The notes: generated by a model from the sequence alone, not told the origin. A DNA stretch of 38,130 nt from Thermosediminibacteraceae bacterium (GCA_021890755.1 JAKKUQ010000014.1:1-38130), one strand, 5' to 3'; shown: positions 6,349 through 14,207, numbered from the stretch's first letter. Program-made: numbers and translations.

Positions 6349-7416
6349 ATGACAAGTAACTACTTCACACGTTTCGGTGAGATCATTGCCAGAAATGGAA
6401 TAGCAAGTATACCCGACGCCATATTCTCTTTTCAGAAAGAGCTTGGCTTAAGTGTCGGGGAGTGCTGGTTTGTGGCCCAGATACTGCGGTTTAAATGGAC
6501 CACTGAACTACCGCGCCCTTCTTTGCATAAGATGTCTGACTATACCGGCGTTAGTTTAAGAACGCTTTTTCGATATAAAAGCTCCCTTGAAGAAAAAGGG
6601 TATCTAAAAGTTGTTAATAGATACAGGGAAAACGGTGGACAGGATACTAATTATTACGATTTCACACCAATGTTCGAAAAAATTATATCACTTTTAAACG
6701 AAAAAGAAGTAACTGTAAATCCGATTGAAGAAGATATAACTGGGTCAGAAAGTAAAGAAATTTCATCCTCCAGGGAGGGGGTGACAAAATGTCATCCCCC
6801 CGATGACAAAATGTCACCCCCGGGGGTGACAAAATGTCATCCCATAAATCAGAAGAATATAAAAACAGAAGAAGTACAAACAGAAAAATATATAAACAAC
6901 AACCCGCCGTCACACGACGGCGGCAATGATACCCGGCCGGAGGCCGGGGTTGTTGTTTACTTAAAATCTCTGTATTTTGAAATCACTGGTCGGGATAAAG
7001 GCAGGCTGATAGAAACGCTTGCGGCTAAACACGGCTGCGAAAAAGTACAAAAGGCTATCGAATACCTCCGCGAACAGCTCAAAAGGAACAATATCGAACG
7101 TCCTGAGGGCTTCCTGGTCCGTTTGCTGGAGGAAGACTGGGACCTCTCGACTTTCGACAAAATTCGGCACATGGAAGAGAAAAGGCGCAGACGAGAGGAA
7201 GAAGAAAGAAGGCGGCTTGAGGAACTCATGAGCATCCGAGCTTCACCCGAGACAGCGCAAAAATACTTGAGACTGATAAAGAAAAGACTGCGAGGTGATG
7301 TAATTGAAGAAAACGATATCCTTCTGGAGTGCGGGCGGAGGGACGGGCAAGACCACGCTTGCGATAGCCTTCGCACTGGCGTTGAGGAAACACAAAACCG
7401 AGGTAGTCCTGGCTGA
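6349..7416 (+). CDS. Replication initiator-like protein with embedded origin
   Basis: The N-terminal 125 residues contain a winged helix-turn-helix (MSDYTGVSLRTLFRYKSSLE, then KGYLKVVNRYREN) typical of plasmid and ICE replication initiators. A low-complexity linker (about 125-200) follows, then a helical C-terminal domain and a highly charged coiled coil (KRRRREEEERRRLEEL). I chose ATG 6349 because AAGGA ends eight bases before it. The linker is encoded by three iterons and a palindromic structure, as in theta replicons (RepA_N type) whose origin lies inside rep. The last 113 bp overlap the MinD-like gene in another frame. The initiator role is from architecture and context; I cannot place it in a named Rep family. 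Confidence 0.7.
   Translation: MTSNYFTRFGEIIARNGIASIPDAIFSFQKELGLSVGECWFVAQILRFKWTTELPRPSLHKMSDYTGVSLRTLFRYKSSLEEKGYLKVVNRYRENGGQDTNYYDFTPMFEKIISLLNEKEVTVNPIEEDITGSESKEISSSREGVTKCHPPDDKMSPPGVTKCHPINQKNIKTEEVQTEKYINNNPPSHDGGNDTRPEAGVVVYLKSLYFEITGRDKGRLIETLAAKHGCEKVQKAIEYLREQLKRNNIERPEGFLVRLLEEDWDLSTFDKIRHMEEKRRRREEEERRRLEELMSIRASPETAQKYLRLIKKRLRGDVIEENDILLECGRRDGQDHACDSLRTGVEETQNRGSPG
6782..6839. repeat. Three iterons inside the initiator gene
   Basis: The palindromic 13-mer TGACAAAATGTCA occurs three times, at 6782-6794, 6804-6816 and 6827-6839. The spacing is 22 and 23 bp, about two helical turns, and the copies are separated by C/G tracts. They encode repeated peptides (VTKCHPP, DDKMSPP, VTKCHP) in the linker of the initiator. 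Regularly phased iterons in the middle of a rep gene are the usual mark of an origin bound by its own Rep protein. Confidence 0.8.
6894..6958. repeat. Cloverleaf-like palindrome inside the initiator gene
   Basis: Outer arms AAACAACAACC (6894-6904) and GGTTGTTGTTT (6948-6958) are exact reverse complements. Between them are two hairpins: CCGCCGTC-ACAC-GACGGCGG (6904-6923) and CCCGGCC-GGA-GGCCGGG (6932-6948). It encodes INNNPP...GVVVY in the protein linker, so it has not broken the frame. The right half (6931-6957) reappears in opposite orientation at the start of both long repeats (12856 and 27386). Confidence 0.75.
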
Positions 7417-8032
7417 TTTTAAGGAAGTCACGCCGCACATTCATAAGTACTTCGGGCTTGACCTTCGGGAGAAATCGAAAATATACGAGGCGATAGAGAA
7501 TGGGCAGGATGTTGTTGAGGCGATAAGACAGCATTTGAAAAAAAGGCAGGGTATATGGATTTTCCCGGGTGTGGGACTTGAAGATTTCACAAAATTTGAG
7601 GAAAAACACTTCTCGACCATAATAGAAGTGCTTAAGAAAGAGTTTGACCAGGTCGTGATCGACACCAGCTCGGGAATATTTTTTTCCTCCACATACGCGT
7701 CCCTTAAAAACAGCGACTTGATATTTGCCGTTCTTGTCCCTAACCGTTGGGGCCTCGAAGACACCGCCTTGATGATAGATTTTATCTGCAATAGGTGGGA
7801 TGTAGAGAAAAGCAGATTTTTAGCACTTCTAAATATGGCAGATTCTGGAGAAATAGACGTGCATACTGTTGAAAGGGTATTGGAGGTCGAGACCTTCAGC
7901 GTAAGGCAAGGACAAAAAAATATAAACCACGATGTCGATAGGCTAGCAAGAGTTTTATTTGAGAATAAAAAAACTGTAACAGGATACCCAATTAGGGCAA
8001 CCAAGGAGGCGGGAAGTTTTGGCACTAATTAA
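7304..8032 (+). CDS. MinD/ParA-family ATPase, TadZ/CpaE-like position
   Basis: A deviant Walker A motif (SAGGGTGKTT, residues 9-18) begins a 242-residue P-loop ATPase of the MinD/ParA/CpaE family, with VVIDTSSG as Walker B near 113. It starts at TTG 7304 after GAGGTGATG and overlaps the initiator gene. The tadA ATPase follows with an overlap, and the rest of the Tad operon continues behind it. In Tad systems TadZ/CpaE places the assembly machine at a pole. Plasmid ParA is an alternative, but a separate ParM/ParR system is present and no ParB is adjacent, so a Tad role is more likely. Confidence 0.75.
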   Translation: MKKTISFWSAGGGTGKTTLAIAFALALRKHKTEVVLADFKEVTPHIHKYFGLDLREKSKIYEAIENGQDVVEAIRQHLKKRQGIWIFPGVGLEDFTKFEEKHFSTIIEVLKKEFDQVVIDTSSGIFFSSTYASLKNSDLIFAVLVPNRWGLEDTALMIDFICNRWDVEKSRFLALLNMADSGEIDVHTVERVLEVETFSVRQGQKNINHDVDRLARVLFENKKTVTGYPIRATKEAGSFGTN

Positions 8033-9173
8033 TCCTTTTGCACCGGAAAATATCGATTATCAGCCTGAACTGAAAACAGACTCTACTGTAATTAGTGCTG
8101 TAGATGAGGTTGTTACTGAAATTGTCTCTCAGTGCCCAGAGCTGGTTTCCGGCGTTGAAAGCGGGGCATGTTCCAGGGCGCTCCTGGAAAGAAAAATAAA
8201 GGACGTTGTCGTTAGTAAAAAAATATACCGCGGCAGTATAGATGCGTTTATTCGGAAAGTTATGGATGAGCTTTTCGGATATGGACCGCTACACCCTTAT
8301 ATCGAAGACCCAGAGGTATCCGACATACTAGTAAATGCTTATAACATCGTCTATATCAAAAAATTCGGCAAGAAATTCCCGGTGCCGGTAAACTTCGGAA
8401 GCGAGAAAAACCTCACCAGATACTGCTATAAAATCGCCGCAATGTGCGGTGGAAAACTAGACGAAAACTCCAACGCCGAAGCGGTTCTCACAGACAGGAA
8501 AAGGAATTTGAGGATTGTTATATCTTTGAAGCCTATTAATGTCCTTTCTCCTTCAATATCAATCAGAAAGCCGACTACAGGATTTTCCCTTCCCGAGCTG
8601 GTGGAGAGAAACATGTTAACGAACGAACAGGCTGATTTCTTCAGAAACTCGGTCCTGGAGAAAAAGACAATAGTCATAGCCGGCAAGGGCGGCAGCGGCA
8701 AGACAACGCTTTTAGGTGCACTGATAGATCAAGTCCCCCACGAAGAGCGAGGCCTTTTGATCCAGGAGACATTTGAAATTAGACCCAGGCATCCAGACAT
8801 AATCTGCAAGCTCGTAAGAATTTCGGATAACCCCGAAGTGAAGGACTATACTCTGTTCGAACTCACAAAGATAGGCCTGCTCATGAGTATGGACCGTATT
8901 TTCATTGGCGAGATCAAAGACCGTGAAGCGATGGACTTTTTCAATGCCGTATATACCGGTCACCGTGGGAGCATGGCTACGGTCCACGCAAACTCGGCCG
9001 GTGAGGTTATCAATAGATTAGTCCTGCTCATGAAGCGGTCCGGAACCGACGTACCGGTGGATGACCTGCGGGAAATGCTCTACGCGTCCCTTGATCTGAT
9101 TGTTTTCATGGAAGACTACAAAGTAAGGGAAATATTCGAGCCGAAAGGGGGCGGCGGTATTTGCCACACGTAG
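8019..9173 (+). CDS. tadA: TadA/CpaF secretion ATPase
   Basis: This 384-residue protein has the VirB11/TadA fold: an N-terminal domain (1-125), then the ATPase core with Walker A GKGGSGKTT at 222-230, an acidic motif (LIQETFEI near 246), Walker B region (DRIFIGEIKDRE near 285) and a His box (ATVHANS near 310). It powers assembly of Tad/Flp pili. Translation starts at TTG 8019, nine bases after AAGGAGG, and overlaps the MinD-like gene by 14 bp. The gene overlaps tadB at its 3' end. VirB11 of the conjugation system is an alternative, but the neighbouring TadB/TadC genes favour TadA. Confidence 0.9.
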   Translation: MALINPFAPENIDYQPELKTDSTVISAVDEVVTEIVSQCPELVSGVESGACSRALLERKIKDVVVSKKIYRGSIDAFIRKVMDELFGYGPLHPYIEDPEVSDILVNAYNIVYIKKFGKKFPVPVNFGSEKNLTRYCYKIAAMCGGKLDENSNAEAVLTDRKRNLRIVISLKPINVLSPSISIRKPTTGFSLPELVERNMLTNEQADFFRNSVLEKKTIVIAGKGGSGKTTLLGALIDQVPHEERGLLIQETFEIRPRHPDIICKLVRISDNPEVKDYTLFELTKIGLLMSMDRIFIGEIKDREAMDFFNAVYTGHRGSMATVHANSAGEVINRLVLLMKRSGTDVPVDDLREMLYASLDLIVFMEDYKVREIFEPKGGGGICHT

Positions 9174-10063
9174 CTTTACTTCAGTTTGCGGTCTTATCCG
9201 TGCTTATATACATTACTGCTACCGAAATTCTACGGGCAAAATTCAGAAGGCGGCTGGTTGAAAGCTATTTTTCACGATACAGGAAAGCCTTCGGTTTTCT
9301 AGAAAGCAGAAGCAACGTCTTGAAAGGCATGGACGCGCTTTTAGCAAGGTCCGGCATAAAAGGCAAATTACCATTTCTCGACGTCAAAAACATGGTCTTT
9401 GCCAGCTGCATATTATTTTTGGCCGGCATCTACTTCTTCCGCCAGCTAGGATTTGCGGCGCTGTTCTATGCCGCCGCTCTGGTTTGTATACCATACGCCG
9501 GTATGATGTTCCTTGCAACTATGAATGCGAAAAAAGTGAAAGCGGCATATCTTTCTTTCCTTTCCACCTTCACCGGTTTTTACAATATCGAAGGAAATAT
9601 CATCAATGCACTGAAATCCACCGCATCTTACGTCCCGGAACCGCTGAGCTCGATACTTAAAAGAAACGTATTTTTGTTTGAAAAGACCCAGCGCAGTATC
9701 GCCGAATGTCTCGACAATATAGCCATTGAAGCCGGCGATAAGGAATTCAGGAAGTTCATCAATTTTGCCAAAATGAACGCAAAATACGGCGGCAACTTTG
9801 GGAAGGCCCTGGCGAAGCTCCGCGAGCAGGCGGAGAAGCTGCACGCCCTTGAAGCGATCAAGTCGGCCAACGCGTCCGTGGGGAGCCTGGTCATATTTTT
9901 CATGATTGTGATAAACCTCGTCCTCATGTTCAATGTATCGAACGACCCGGAAGTGGCGCTTACGATCAGGAATACGGTAACTGGACAGGCTATAGCAATT
10001 TCCAACGCCGCTGCTATTATCTTCGGATTCTATATGGTCAAAAACATCAATTCTTCCGCATAA
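9161..10063 (+). CDS. tadB: TadB-like inner-membrane platform protein
   Basis: 300 residues with hydrophobic segments near 5-20, 70-115 and 240-295 flanking a soluble helical domain of the type II secretion F (GspF/T2SSF) kind. TadB and TadC form the membrane platform that couples TadA to pilin assembly. It starts at TTG 9161, overlapping tadA by 13 bp, and is followed by tadC after 9 bp. Order and length match the Tad locus. Confidence 0.85.
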   Translation: MPHVALLQFAVLSVLIYITATEILRAKFRRRLVESYFSRYRKAFGFLESRSNVLKGMDALLARSGIKGKLPFLDVKNMVFASCILFLAGIYFFRQLGFAALFYAAALVCIPYAGMMFLATMNAKKVKAAYLSFLSTFTGFYNIEGNIINALKSTASYVPEPLSSILKRNVFLFEKTQRSIAECLDNIAIEAGDKEFRKFINFAKMNAKYGGNFGKALAKLREQAEKLHALEAIKSANASVGSLVIFFMIVINLVLMFNVSNDPEVALTIRNTVTGQAIAISNAAAIIFGFYMVKNINSSA

Positions 10064-10072
10064 AAAGGAGGG

Positions 10073-10897
10073 ATGAAGATTATTTACAGCTTTCTTCTTA
10101 TCCCTGTAATGGCGTTCGCAGTATACAGCCTGATAAGGGAATATGAGATCTATTCCCTCAAAAAAAGAATATATCGCATAAGGACAATCGACGAAGTCTC
10201 AAAGTTTGTGGGGAAAACAGTGAGGCGGGACATCCTGAAAAGAATAGATGATAACCTCAAGGCCGCCGGCAGGCCTCTCAATCTCACCGCCGAGACCTAC
10301 ATCCTCGCCCGTGCAGGGCTCTTTTTATTTTCAATTTTTTATGCATACCTTACCCGCATGGAAGGCATCCAGGCGCTGATGATGGTTTTATTAGGGCTGT
10401 TCGGGATCGATATATATATCCACTTCGCAAATAAGGAGCGGTTAGAGGCCTTCCGTCGTGAAATGCCAGAAATAGTTGATCTCTTCGAGCTGGGAGCCGC
10501 GGCTGATGTGCCGCTCGAAGATATTTTCCTCATTGCAGCCGAAACAGCCCAGGCAAAGGAGGTGAAGAATGCACTTACGAAGCTCGCCGCTGAGTATATC
10601 ATGACTCATGAAAAGGAGGGATGCCTGAGTAGGTTTTGTAACGAAGTTAACCTGCCCGAGGCCAACATTTTGGCCATGGCTTTACTACAGGGAGAAAGGA
10701 CCGGGAGGACGTTGGAGATCCTTTCTACCCTGTCGTCGTCGCTCTTCAACACGGCAGCGGCGAAGATAAGCCGCCAGGACAAGGCGATGGAATACAAGGT
10801 CCTTGCGGCCACTTTCTTTTTAATGGCGTCCATCGTGACGCTGTATATGTATCCGTATTTTACAAATATCCAGGGAGGACTGAAATTACTCTTCTAA
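10073..10897 (+). CDS. tadC: TadC-like inner-membrane platform protein
   Basis: 274 residues with a hydrophobic N-terminus, a pair of membrane spans near 80-125, a T2SSF-type helical domain (PEIVDLFELGAAADVPLEDI) and a C-terminal span. It pairs with TadB as the assembly platform. The ribosome site AAGGAGG lies only one base before the ATG. That is unusually close, so initiation may be inefficient or occur at a nearby non-ATG codon such as ATT 10079. Confidence 0.85.
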   Translation: MKIIYSFLLIPVMAFAVYSLIREYEIYSLKKRIYRIRTIDEVSKFVGKTVRRDILKRIDDNLKAAGRPLNLTAETYILARAGLFLFSIFYAYLTRMEGIQALMMVLLGLFGIDIYIHFANKERLEAFRREMPEIVDLFELGAAADVPLEDIFLIAAETAQAKEVKNALTKLAAEYIMTHEKEGCLSRFCNEVNLPEANILAMALLQGERTGRTLEILSTLSSSLFNTAAAKISRQDKAMEYKVLAATFFLMASIVTLYMYPYFTNIQGGLKLLF

Positions 10898-10911
10898 GGA
10901 GGTTAGGATAA

Positions 10912-11115
10912 ATGTCCAACATGCTAAAGGCTATTTTCGAAAGGGTTAAGGGTGTTATAAAGAACAAGAAGGGCAATGAAATTGTAGCAATTGCATTGAT
11001 ACTCCTCTTCATCATCCTTGCCGCAGCTCCCTATATCAGGAACCTAGGCCAGACCACCAGCACCGGAATTTCAAACCTCAACAGCCAGATGCAGCAGGTA
11101 TTGAACGGACAGTAA
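10912..11115 (+). CDS. flp: Flp-type pilin
   Basis: This 67-residue protein has a basic leader (MLKAIFERVKGVIKNKKG) ending in Gly, then NEIVAIALILLFIILAAA, a single hydrophobic helix, and a short Ser/Gln/Asn-rich tail. That is the form of a Flp major pilin: cleavage by prepilin peptidase after Gly, with Glu near the new N-terminus. It follows tadC with an AAGGAGG ribosome site. The prepilin peptidase at 14211 is the likely processing enzyme. A stable hairpin follows the gene. Confidence 0.85.
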   Translation: MSNMLKAIFERVKGVIKNKKGNEIVAIALILLFIILAAAPYIRNLGQTTSTGISNLNSQMQQVLNGQ

Positions 11116-11131
11116 GCAAGGAGGTGTGAGG

Positions 11132-11158
11132 CCAGGTGCGGCTTTATACCGCACCTGG
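11132..11158 (+). promoter_or_regulatory. Stable hairpin between the pilin gene and the next gene
   Basis: CCAGGTGCGG (11132-11141) and CCGCACCTGG (11149-11158) pair perfectly around a seven-base loop. No T run follows, so it is not a standard terminator. It separates a strong AAGGAGGTG site (11118-11126) from ATG 11167. If the stem forms, the site comes to about 15 bases from that start. It may stabilise pilin mRNA and tune expression of the next gene. Confidence 0.6.
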
Positions 11159-11166
11159 TTTGAAAC

Positions 11167-11592
11167 ATGCTTGATAAAAAGTTTTGGAAGCGTGGGAGCG
11201 GCGAAATCGTAGCCTTCGTCCTCATACTACCTTTCCTAATACTGCCGATAGCGAATACGGTCTACATGCTTACCGACCTTACGAAGTACGACGTGCTCAG
11301 GCAGGCCGCAAGGGAAGCGATTTTGAGGATGGAGATAGAAGGCGGGATGACTGCCGATGCGCTTTATTCGCTGGAGGCCTTCCTCCAGTCTAAGGGGATA
11401 GACCTTTCAAAGGTGCACATAGATTATACGCCTTATCCGGTCCCTTACGGTGAGGAGGTAAAAATTAGGATTGCAATGGATACGGTCATCAGGAGGTACA
11501 GCATTACCCTTGGTGGGATAAAAAGGGTTGATGAAAATGTCCAGATGGTTTACGGACCTATTTCATCGGTCAGTAAAAAGTATGAAAGATAG
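11167..11592 (+). CDS. TadE-like minor pilin
   Basis: 141 residues with a short basic leader (MLDKKFWKRGSG) and then EIVAFVLILPFLILPIANTV, a single N-terminal hydrophobic helix with the same EIVA start as the Flp pilin. The rest is a soluble alpha/beta domain. This is the plan of TadE pseudopilins, which are cut by the prepilin peptidase and initiate pilus assembly. Its ribosome site lies upstream of a hairpin. Its 3' end overlaps the next gene by about 60 bp. Confidence 0.75.
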   Translation: MLDKKFWKRGSGEIVAFVLILPFLILPIANTVYMLTDLTKYDVLRQAAREAILRMEIEGGMTADALYSLEAFLQSKGIDLSKVHIDYTPYPVPYGEEVKIRIAMDTVIRRYSITLGGIKRVDENVQMVYGPISSVSKKYER

Positions 11593-12088
11593 GAGCGGAA
11601 GTGGGACGTTAATCTTCGGCCTGCTTTTTTTAATCCCTTTTATGACTTTCAGCATGTTTTTGATAGAGAGTAAATTCTTGATGTCGTTGAAAAATGCAGC
11701 AGACGACGCCGTCACCGCTGCGGCCCTTGCTGCACTGAAAAGCACAAATCCTATAGATATAGCCTACGGAGAGTATATGCTGGATACCGATGCCGCAAGG
11801 AATACATTTTATGAATATCTCCGGAAAAACATGAAGCTCGATGTCGGCATGAATCCCATCCCGGGGAGCTTTGCCGCAGGGCCGGTATATGTCGATGAAT
11901 TTATTGTATATAACCCCGGAAGCTACCCTACTTTTTGCCCCCGAGGCACTTACATAAAAAACACGGCCATCCACGTGGTTGTAAGGTTTAAAACTAGGAG
12001 GCCGGTTTTAAAAGGGCTTTTCGGTGAATATGTTGATATAACTATACACCGGGATGTTGACAATTATTACAATCTGCAGGAGGAGTAA
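11531..12088 (+). CDS. TadE/TadF-like pilus-associated protein
   Basis: About 185 residues with a basic leader (KDRSGSG) followed by one hydrophobic helix (TLIFGLLFLIPFMTFSMFLI) and a soluble domain, as in TadE/TadF/TadG minor pilins. Two close ATG codons (11531 and 11537) and a TTG (11528) could serve as starts. The gene overlaps the preceding TadE-like gene by about 60 bp and ends four bases before cpaB, so it is clearly within the Tad operon. Confidence 0.7.
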   Translation: MKMSRWFTDLFHRSVKSMKDRSGSGTLIFGLLFLIPFMTFSMFLIESKFLMSLKNAADDAVTAAALAALKSTNPIDIAYGEYMLDTDAARNTFYEYLRKNMKLDVGMNPIPGSFAAGPVYVDEFIVYNPGSYPTFCPRGTYIKNTAIHVVVRFKTRRPVLKGLFGEYVDITIHRDVDNYYNLQEE

Positions 12089-12091
12089 TGG

Positions 12092-12736
12092 ATGTTTGCA
12101 TTTAAAAGAAAAACGGTCTTAATTGTGATTAGTTTATTACTTGCTACGGGATTAACGTTTTTGCAGTACAGATACTTTAAAAGTATGGCAGAAAGCGATA
12201 GAAAGATACAGGTAGTTGTTGCAGCAGCCGACATTGAAGCTGGAGAAGATATAACTGGAAGGATAGGCTTGAAAACAATTCCTCAATCAGCTTACGTAAA
12301 AGACATGTATTTACCAAGCGAGAAAGTAACCGGTTACGCAAAAGTCGATATTAGTGCCGGTTCCTATATACTAAAAAATATGGTCTCTGCGGAAAAAGTG
12401 CCCGTCGTAGAAGAGGGTATGAGGAGGGTAACCATAGGCGTCAACCTCACATCTTCCCTGGCCGGAAAAATCAGGCCGGGAGACGTAGTTGATGTAGGAT
12501 GGGTGCCTAAGGATCAGGAAAAGGATACTGTTTCTAAAATTATAGCCGAAAAAGTTCAGATATACGCTGTCGTAAATAAAATGGGAGAAGACACGACTAA
12601 AAAAGGCGATAAAAAGAATCAATATGAAAAGGATATGCTTATCCCTGCCGCGGTAACTTTGATTGTTACGCCAGAGCAAGCGGTTGCCATAAAAGACTAT
12701 GAGGCCAGAGGCAGCCTGTTTTTGATGGGGTATTAG
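12092..12736 (+). CDS. cpaB: CpaB/RcpC-like pilus assembly protein
   Basis: 214 residues: an N-terminal membrane anchor (LIVISLLLATGLTFLQYRYF), then a SAF domain (about 38-100: VVVAAADIEAGEDITGRIGL, PQSAYVKD) and a C-terminal RcpC domain (VTIGVNLTSSLAGKIRPGDV). CpaB/RcpC proteins belong to Tad/Flp systems and act outside the membrane in pilus assembly. It is the last gene of this operon; a hairpin and the first long repeat follow. Confidence 0.88.
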   Translation: MFAFKRKTVLIVISLLLATGLTFLQYRYFKSMAESDRKIQVVVAAADIEAGEDITGRIGLKTIPQSAYVKDMYLPSEKVTGYAKVDISAGSYILKNMVSAEKVPVVEEGMRRVTIGVNLTSSLAGKIRPGDVVDVGWVPKDQEKDTVSKIIAEKVQIYAVVNKMGEDTTKKGDKKNQYEKDMLIPAAVTLIVTPEQAVAIKDYEARGSLFLMGY

Positions 12737-12740
12737 GCAC

Positions 12741-13106
12741 CGGCCCTGCATCGAGCCTCTTACGGGCTCCATGCAGGGCCAAAATTATGGGGCACCTCCG
12801 CTTTCGGGCTTACGCCCTGGCGGAAGTGCCCTCTTGTAGAAGCGGTATAGAAAATGACAACAACCCCGGCCTCCGGCCGGGTAAATTATCGCCTCACGGC
12901 CCCGGCTATTATAACATCCCGGCGCGGGCTTCCGGCAAGGGGTCCGCTTCGCCGCGGTGAGCATAAACGGCCTCCGCCCCGTCCCTTACGGGCCGGGTCC
13001 CCTCCAATTATCCCTCCCCGCGCCCCTTGCCTCCGCCCGGCCGGGACCTTCTTTGGTAGCCAAGCCGTGAGGCGGCTCCCGGCAGGGACGGGGGTCGGGA
13101 GTGCAG
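12741..13106. repeat. Long GC-rich non-coding repeat, copy 1
   Basis: This 366-bp segment recurs at 27278-27636 in the same orientation. It has two leading hairpins: GGCCCTGCAT/ATGCAGGGCC (12742-12780) and GGGCAC-CCGC/GCGG-GTGCCC (12790-12831). A 251-bp core follows (12856-13106) that matches the other copy at 247 of 251 positions by my count. The core begins with CCCGGCC-TCC-GGCCGGG and has a long-range 11-bp stem CGCCTCACGGC/GCCGTGAGGCG (12890-12900 and 13064-13074). Open frames across it give low-complexity Pro/Arg/Gly peptides and are not credible genes. It fills most of the gap between cpaB and 13184. Confidence 0.9.
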
Positions 13107-13183
13107 CCATCAATCGCAGCTATACCTCATCTCGAAAGCATGGCCGACCTCACGGAAAATATACAATGCAGGAGGGGGATTGA

Positions 13184-13381
13184 ATGAAAGGACATCCGCT
13201 GGATTACGAATTGAGTTACATTTTATGGAGCGGTATATATGGTGCTCTCAGAAAAGCCATCGAGAGAAAAGATAAAGAGGCGGTTGAACCTCTAAAAAAA
13301 GCGGTAGAGTATTACAACGAACATTTCGTCACAAGCGGTAAATGTCTGGTGGAAATGTTAGGAGAATTGGAAGCCCTTTGA
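13184..13381 (+). CDS. Small helical protein of unknown function
   Basis: 65 residues, mostly helical and charged (RKAIERKDKEAVEPLKKAVE), with an ATG six bases after AGGAGGGGG. It lies between the first long repeat and a HEPN/MNT pair. No family is recognised. Two Cys/Trp positions are present but no metal-binding pattern. Confidence 0.65.
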   Translation: MKGHPLDYELSYILWSGIYGALRKAIERKDKEAVEPLKKAVEYYNEHFVTSGKCLVEMLGELEAL

Positions 13382-13431
13382 TTTCTGACGACAGTACTGA
13401 AGTTTTTACATAATAGAAAAATGAAAGTTGT

Positions 13432-13439
13432 GGTATAAT
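13432..13439 (+). promoter_or_regulatory. Extended -10 promoter of the HEPN/MNT pair
   Basis: TGG-TATAAT (TATAAT at 13434-13439) is an extended -10 element. No good -35 lies at the right distance. It is about 40 bp before the nucleotidyltransferase start. The toxin-antitoxin pair at 27736 has a similar element. Confidence 0.5.
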
Positions 13440-13480
13440 ATGTCAGGAGGGAAAAGAAAATCAAACTGAGGTGTCTTGGT

Positions 13481-13816
13481 GTGAGCAGAGTGGAACTGTT
13501 GAATAACGAGCTTGAAAGAATGGTTAAAGTCCTAGCAGAAGAATATCAGGCAGAAAAGGTAATACTTTTCGGTTCTCTGGCAGAAGGCGATATCCACGAT
13601 TGGAGCGATATTGACCTCATCGTAGTAAAAGAGACGAGTAAACCGTTTTACGAAAGGCTGGAGGAAGTTGTTGAAATTGTAAAACCAAACGTGGGAACAG
13701 ATATTATTGTGTATACTCCTAAGGAATTGGAAGAAATGAGGGGACGGTTATTTTTTGAAGAAGAAATTCTGAAAAAAGGGAAGATAATTTATGAAAGAGG
13801 AAAATCGGTGGCTTGA
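13481..13816 (+). CDS. MNT-family nucleotidyltransferase (probable antitoxin)
   Basis: 111 residues with the minimal nucleotidyltransferase motif GSLAEGDIHDWSDIDL near residues 30-46, including the paired Asp residues. A GTG start at 13481 follows GAGGTG. It overlaps the HEPN gene by 26 bp. In HEPN/MNT toxin-antitoxin modules the MNT protein neutralises the HEPN RNase, in studied cases by adding nucleotides to it. It would help keep the element in the population. Confidence 0.88.
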   Translation: MSRVELLNNELERMVKVLAEEYQAEKVILFGSLAEGDIHDWSDIDLIVVKETSKPFYERLEEVVEIVKPNVGTDIIVYTPKELEEMRGRLFFEEEILKKGKIIYERGKSVA

Positions 13817-14189
13817 GTTTGCTTTGGATGACCTGGATTCCGGCGAGATTATGTATAAGGCCGGCAAATACAATATGGTTTGTTTCTTTGCCCATCAGGC
13901 TGCTGAAAAAGCTCTAAAGGCGTTTTTGGTAAGCAGGAAACAAAATCCTCCCAGGATACATAACATCGTTGATCTTGTGAATTTATGTGCCTCATATAAC
14001 AAATCTTTTTCAGAGCTTCTGCCAAAAGCACGGATATTAAACCAGTTTTATATCCCCACGAGGTATCCCACAGCGCTACCCGGGTCGACAGCATCGGGAA
14101 TACCGGATAATAAGACGGCTGAAAAAGCGATAAATTTCGCAAAGGAAATAGTTTCTTTTTGCAAAAATTCGATTTCCGGCCCTGCATAG
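13791..14189 (+). CDS. HEPN-domain protein (probable toxin RNase)
   Basis: 132 residues of helical HEPN type: FALDDLDSGEIMYKAGKYNM, then CFFAHQAAEKALKAFLV, and a C-terminal region with TRYPTALPG that is common in these proteins. HEPN toxins cleave RNA through an R-x4-6-H motif, but I do not see a clear canonical copy here, so catalytic activity is unproven. It overlaps the MNT gene and ends in a hairpin shared with the start of the prepilin peptidase. Confidence 0.85.
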   Translation: MKEENRWLEFALDDLDSGEIMYKAGKYNMVCFFAHQAAEKALKAFLVSRKQNPPRIHNIVDLVNLCASYNKSFSELLPKARILNQFYIPTRYPTALPGSTASGIPDNKTAEKAINFAKEIVSFCKNSISGPA

Positions 14190-14207
14190 GAAATATGCGG
14201 GGCTTTT
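14179..14207 (+). terminator. Hairpin after the HEPN gene, related to other element hairpins
   Basis: GCCCTGCAT (14179-14187) pairs with ATGCGGGGC (14195-14203, one G-T pair) and is followed by TTTTGTT. It overlaps the last HEPN codons and directly precedes the start of the prepilin peptidase, so it could be a partial terminator. The same GCCCTGCAT stem appears at 12742, 27279 and 34374. Confidence 0.6.

Noticed and set aside
7304-8032. Plasmid ParA of a ParA/ParB partition system
   Set aside because: No ParB or parS is adjacent, the gene opens a Tad operon, and a ParM/ParR system is already present. Kept as an alternative only.
12854-13183. A 109-codon open frame across the first long repeat and a 75-codon frame on the opposite strand
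   Set aside because: Both translate to low-complexity Pro/Arg/Gly/Ala sequence with no ribosome site or family, and the same DNA at 27386-27636 does not keep the same complete frame. Best explained as GC-rich non-coding DNA.
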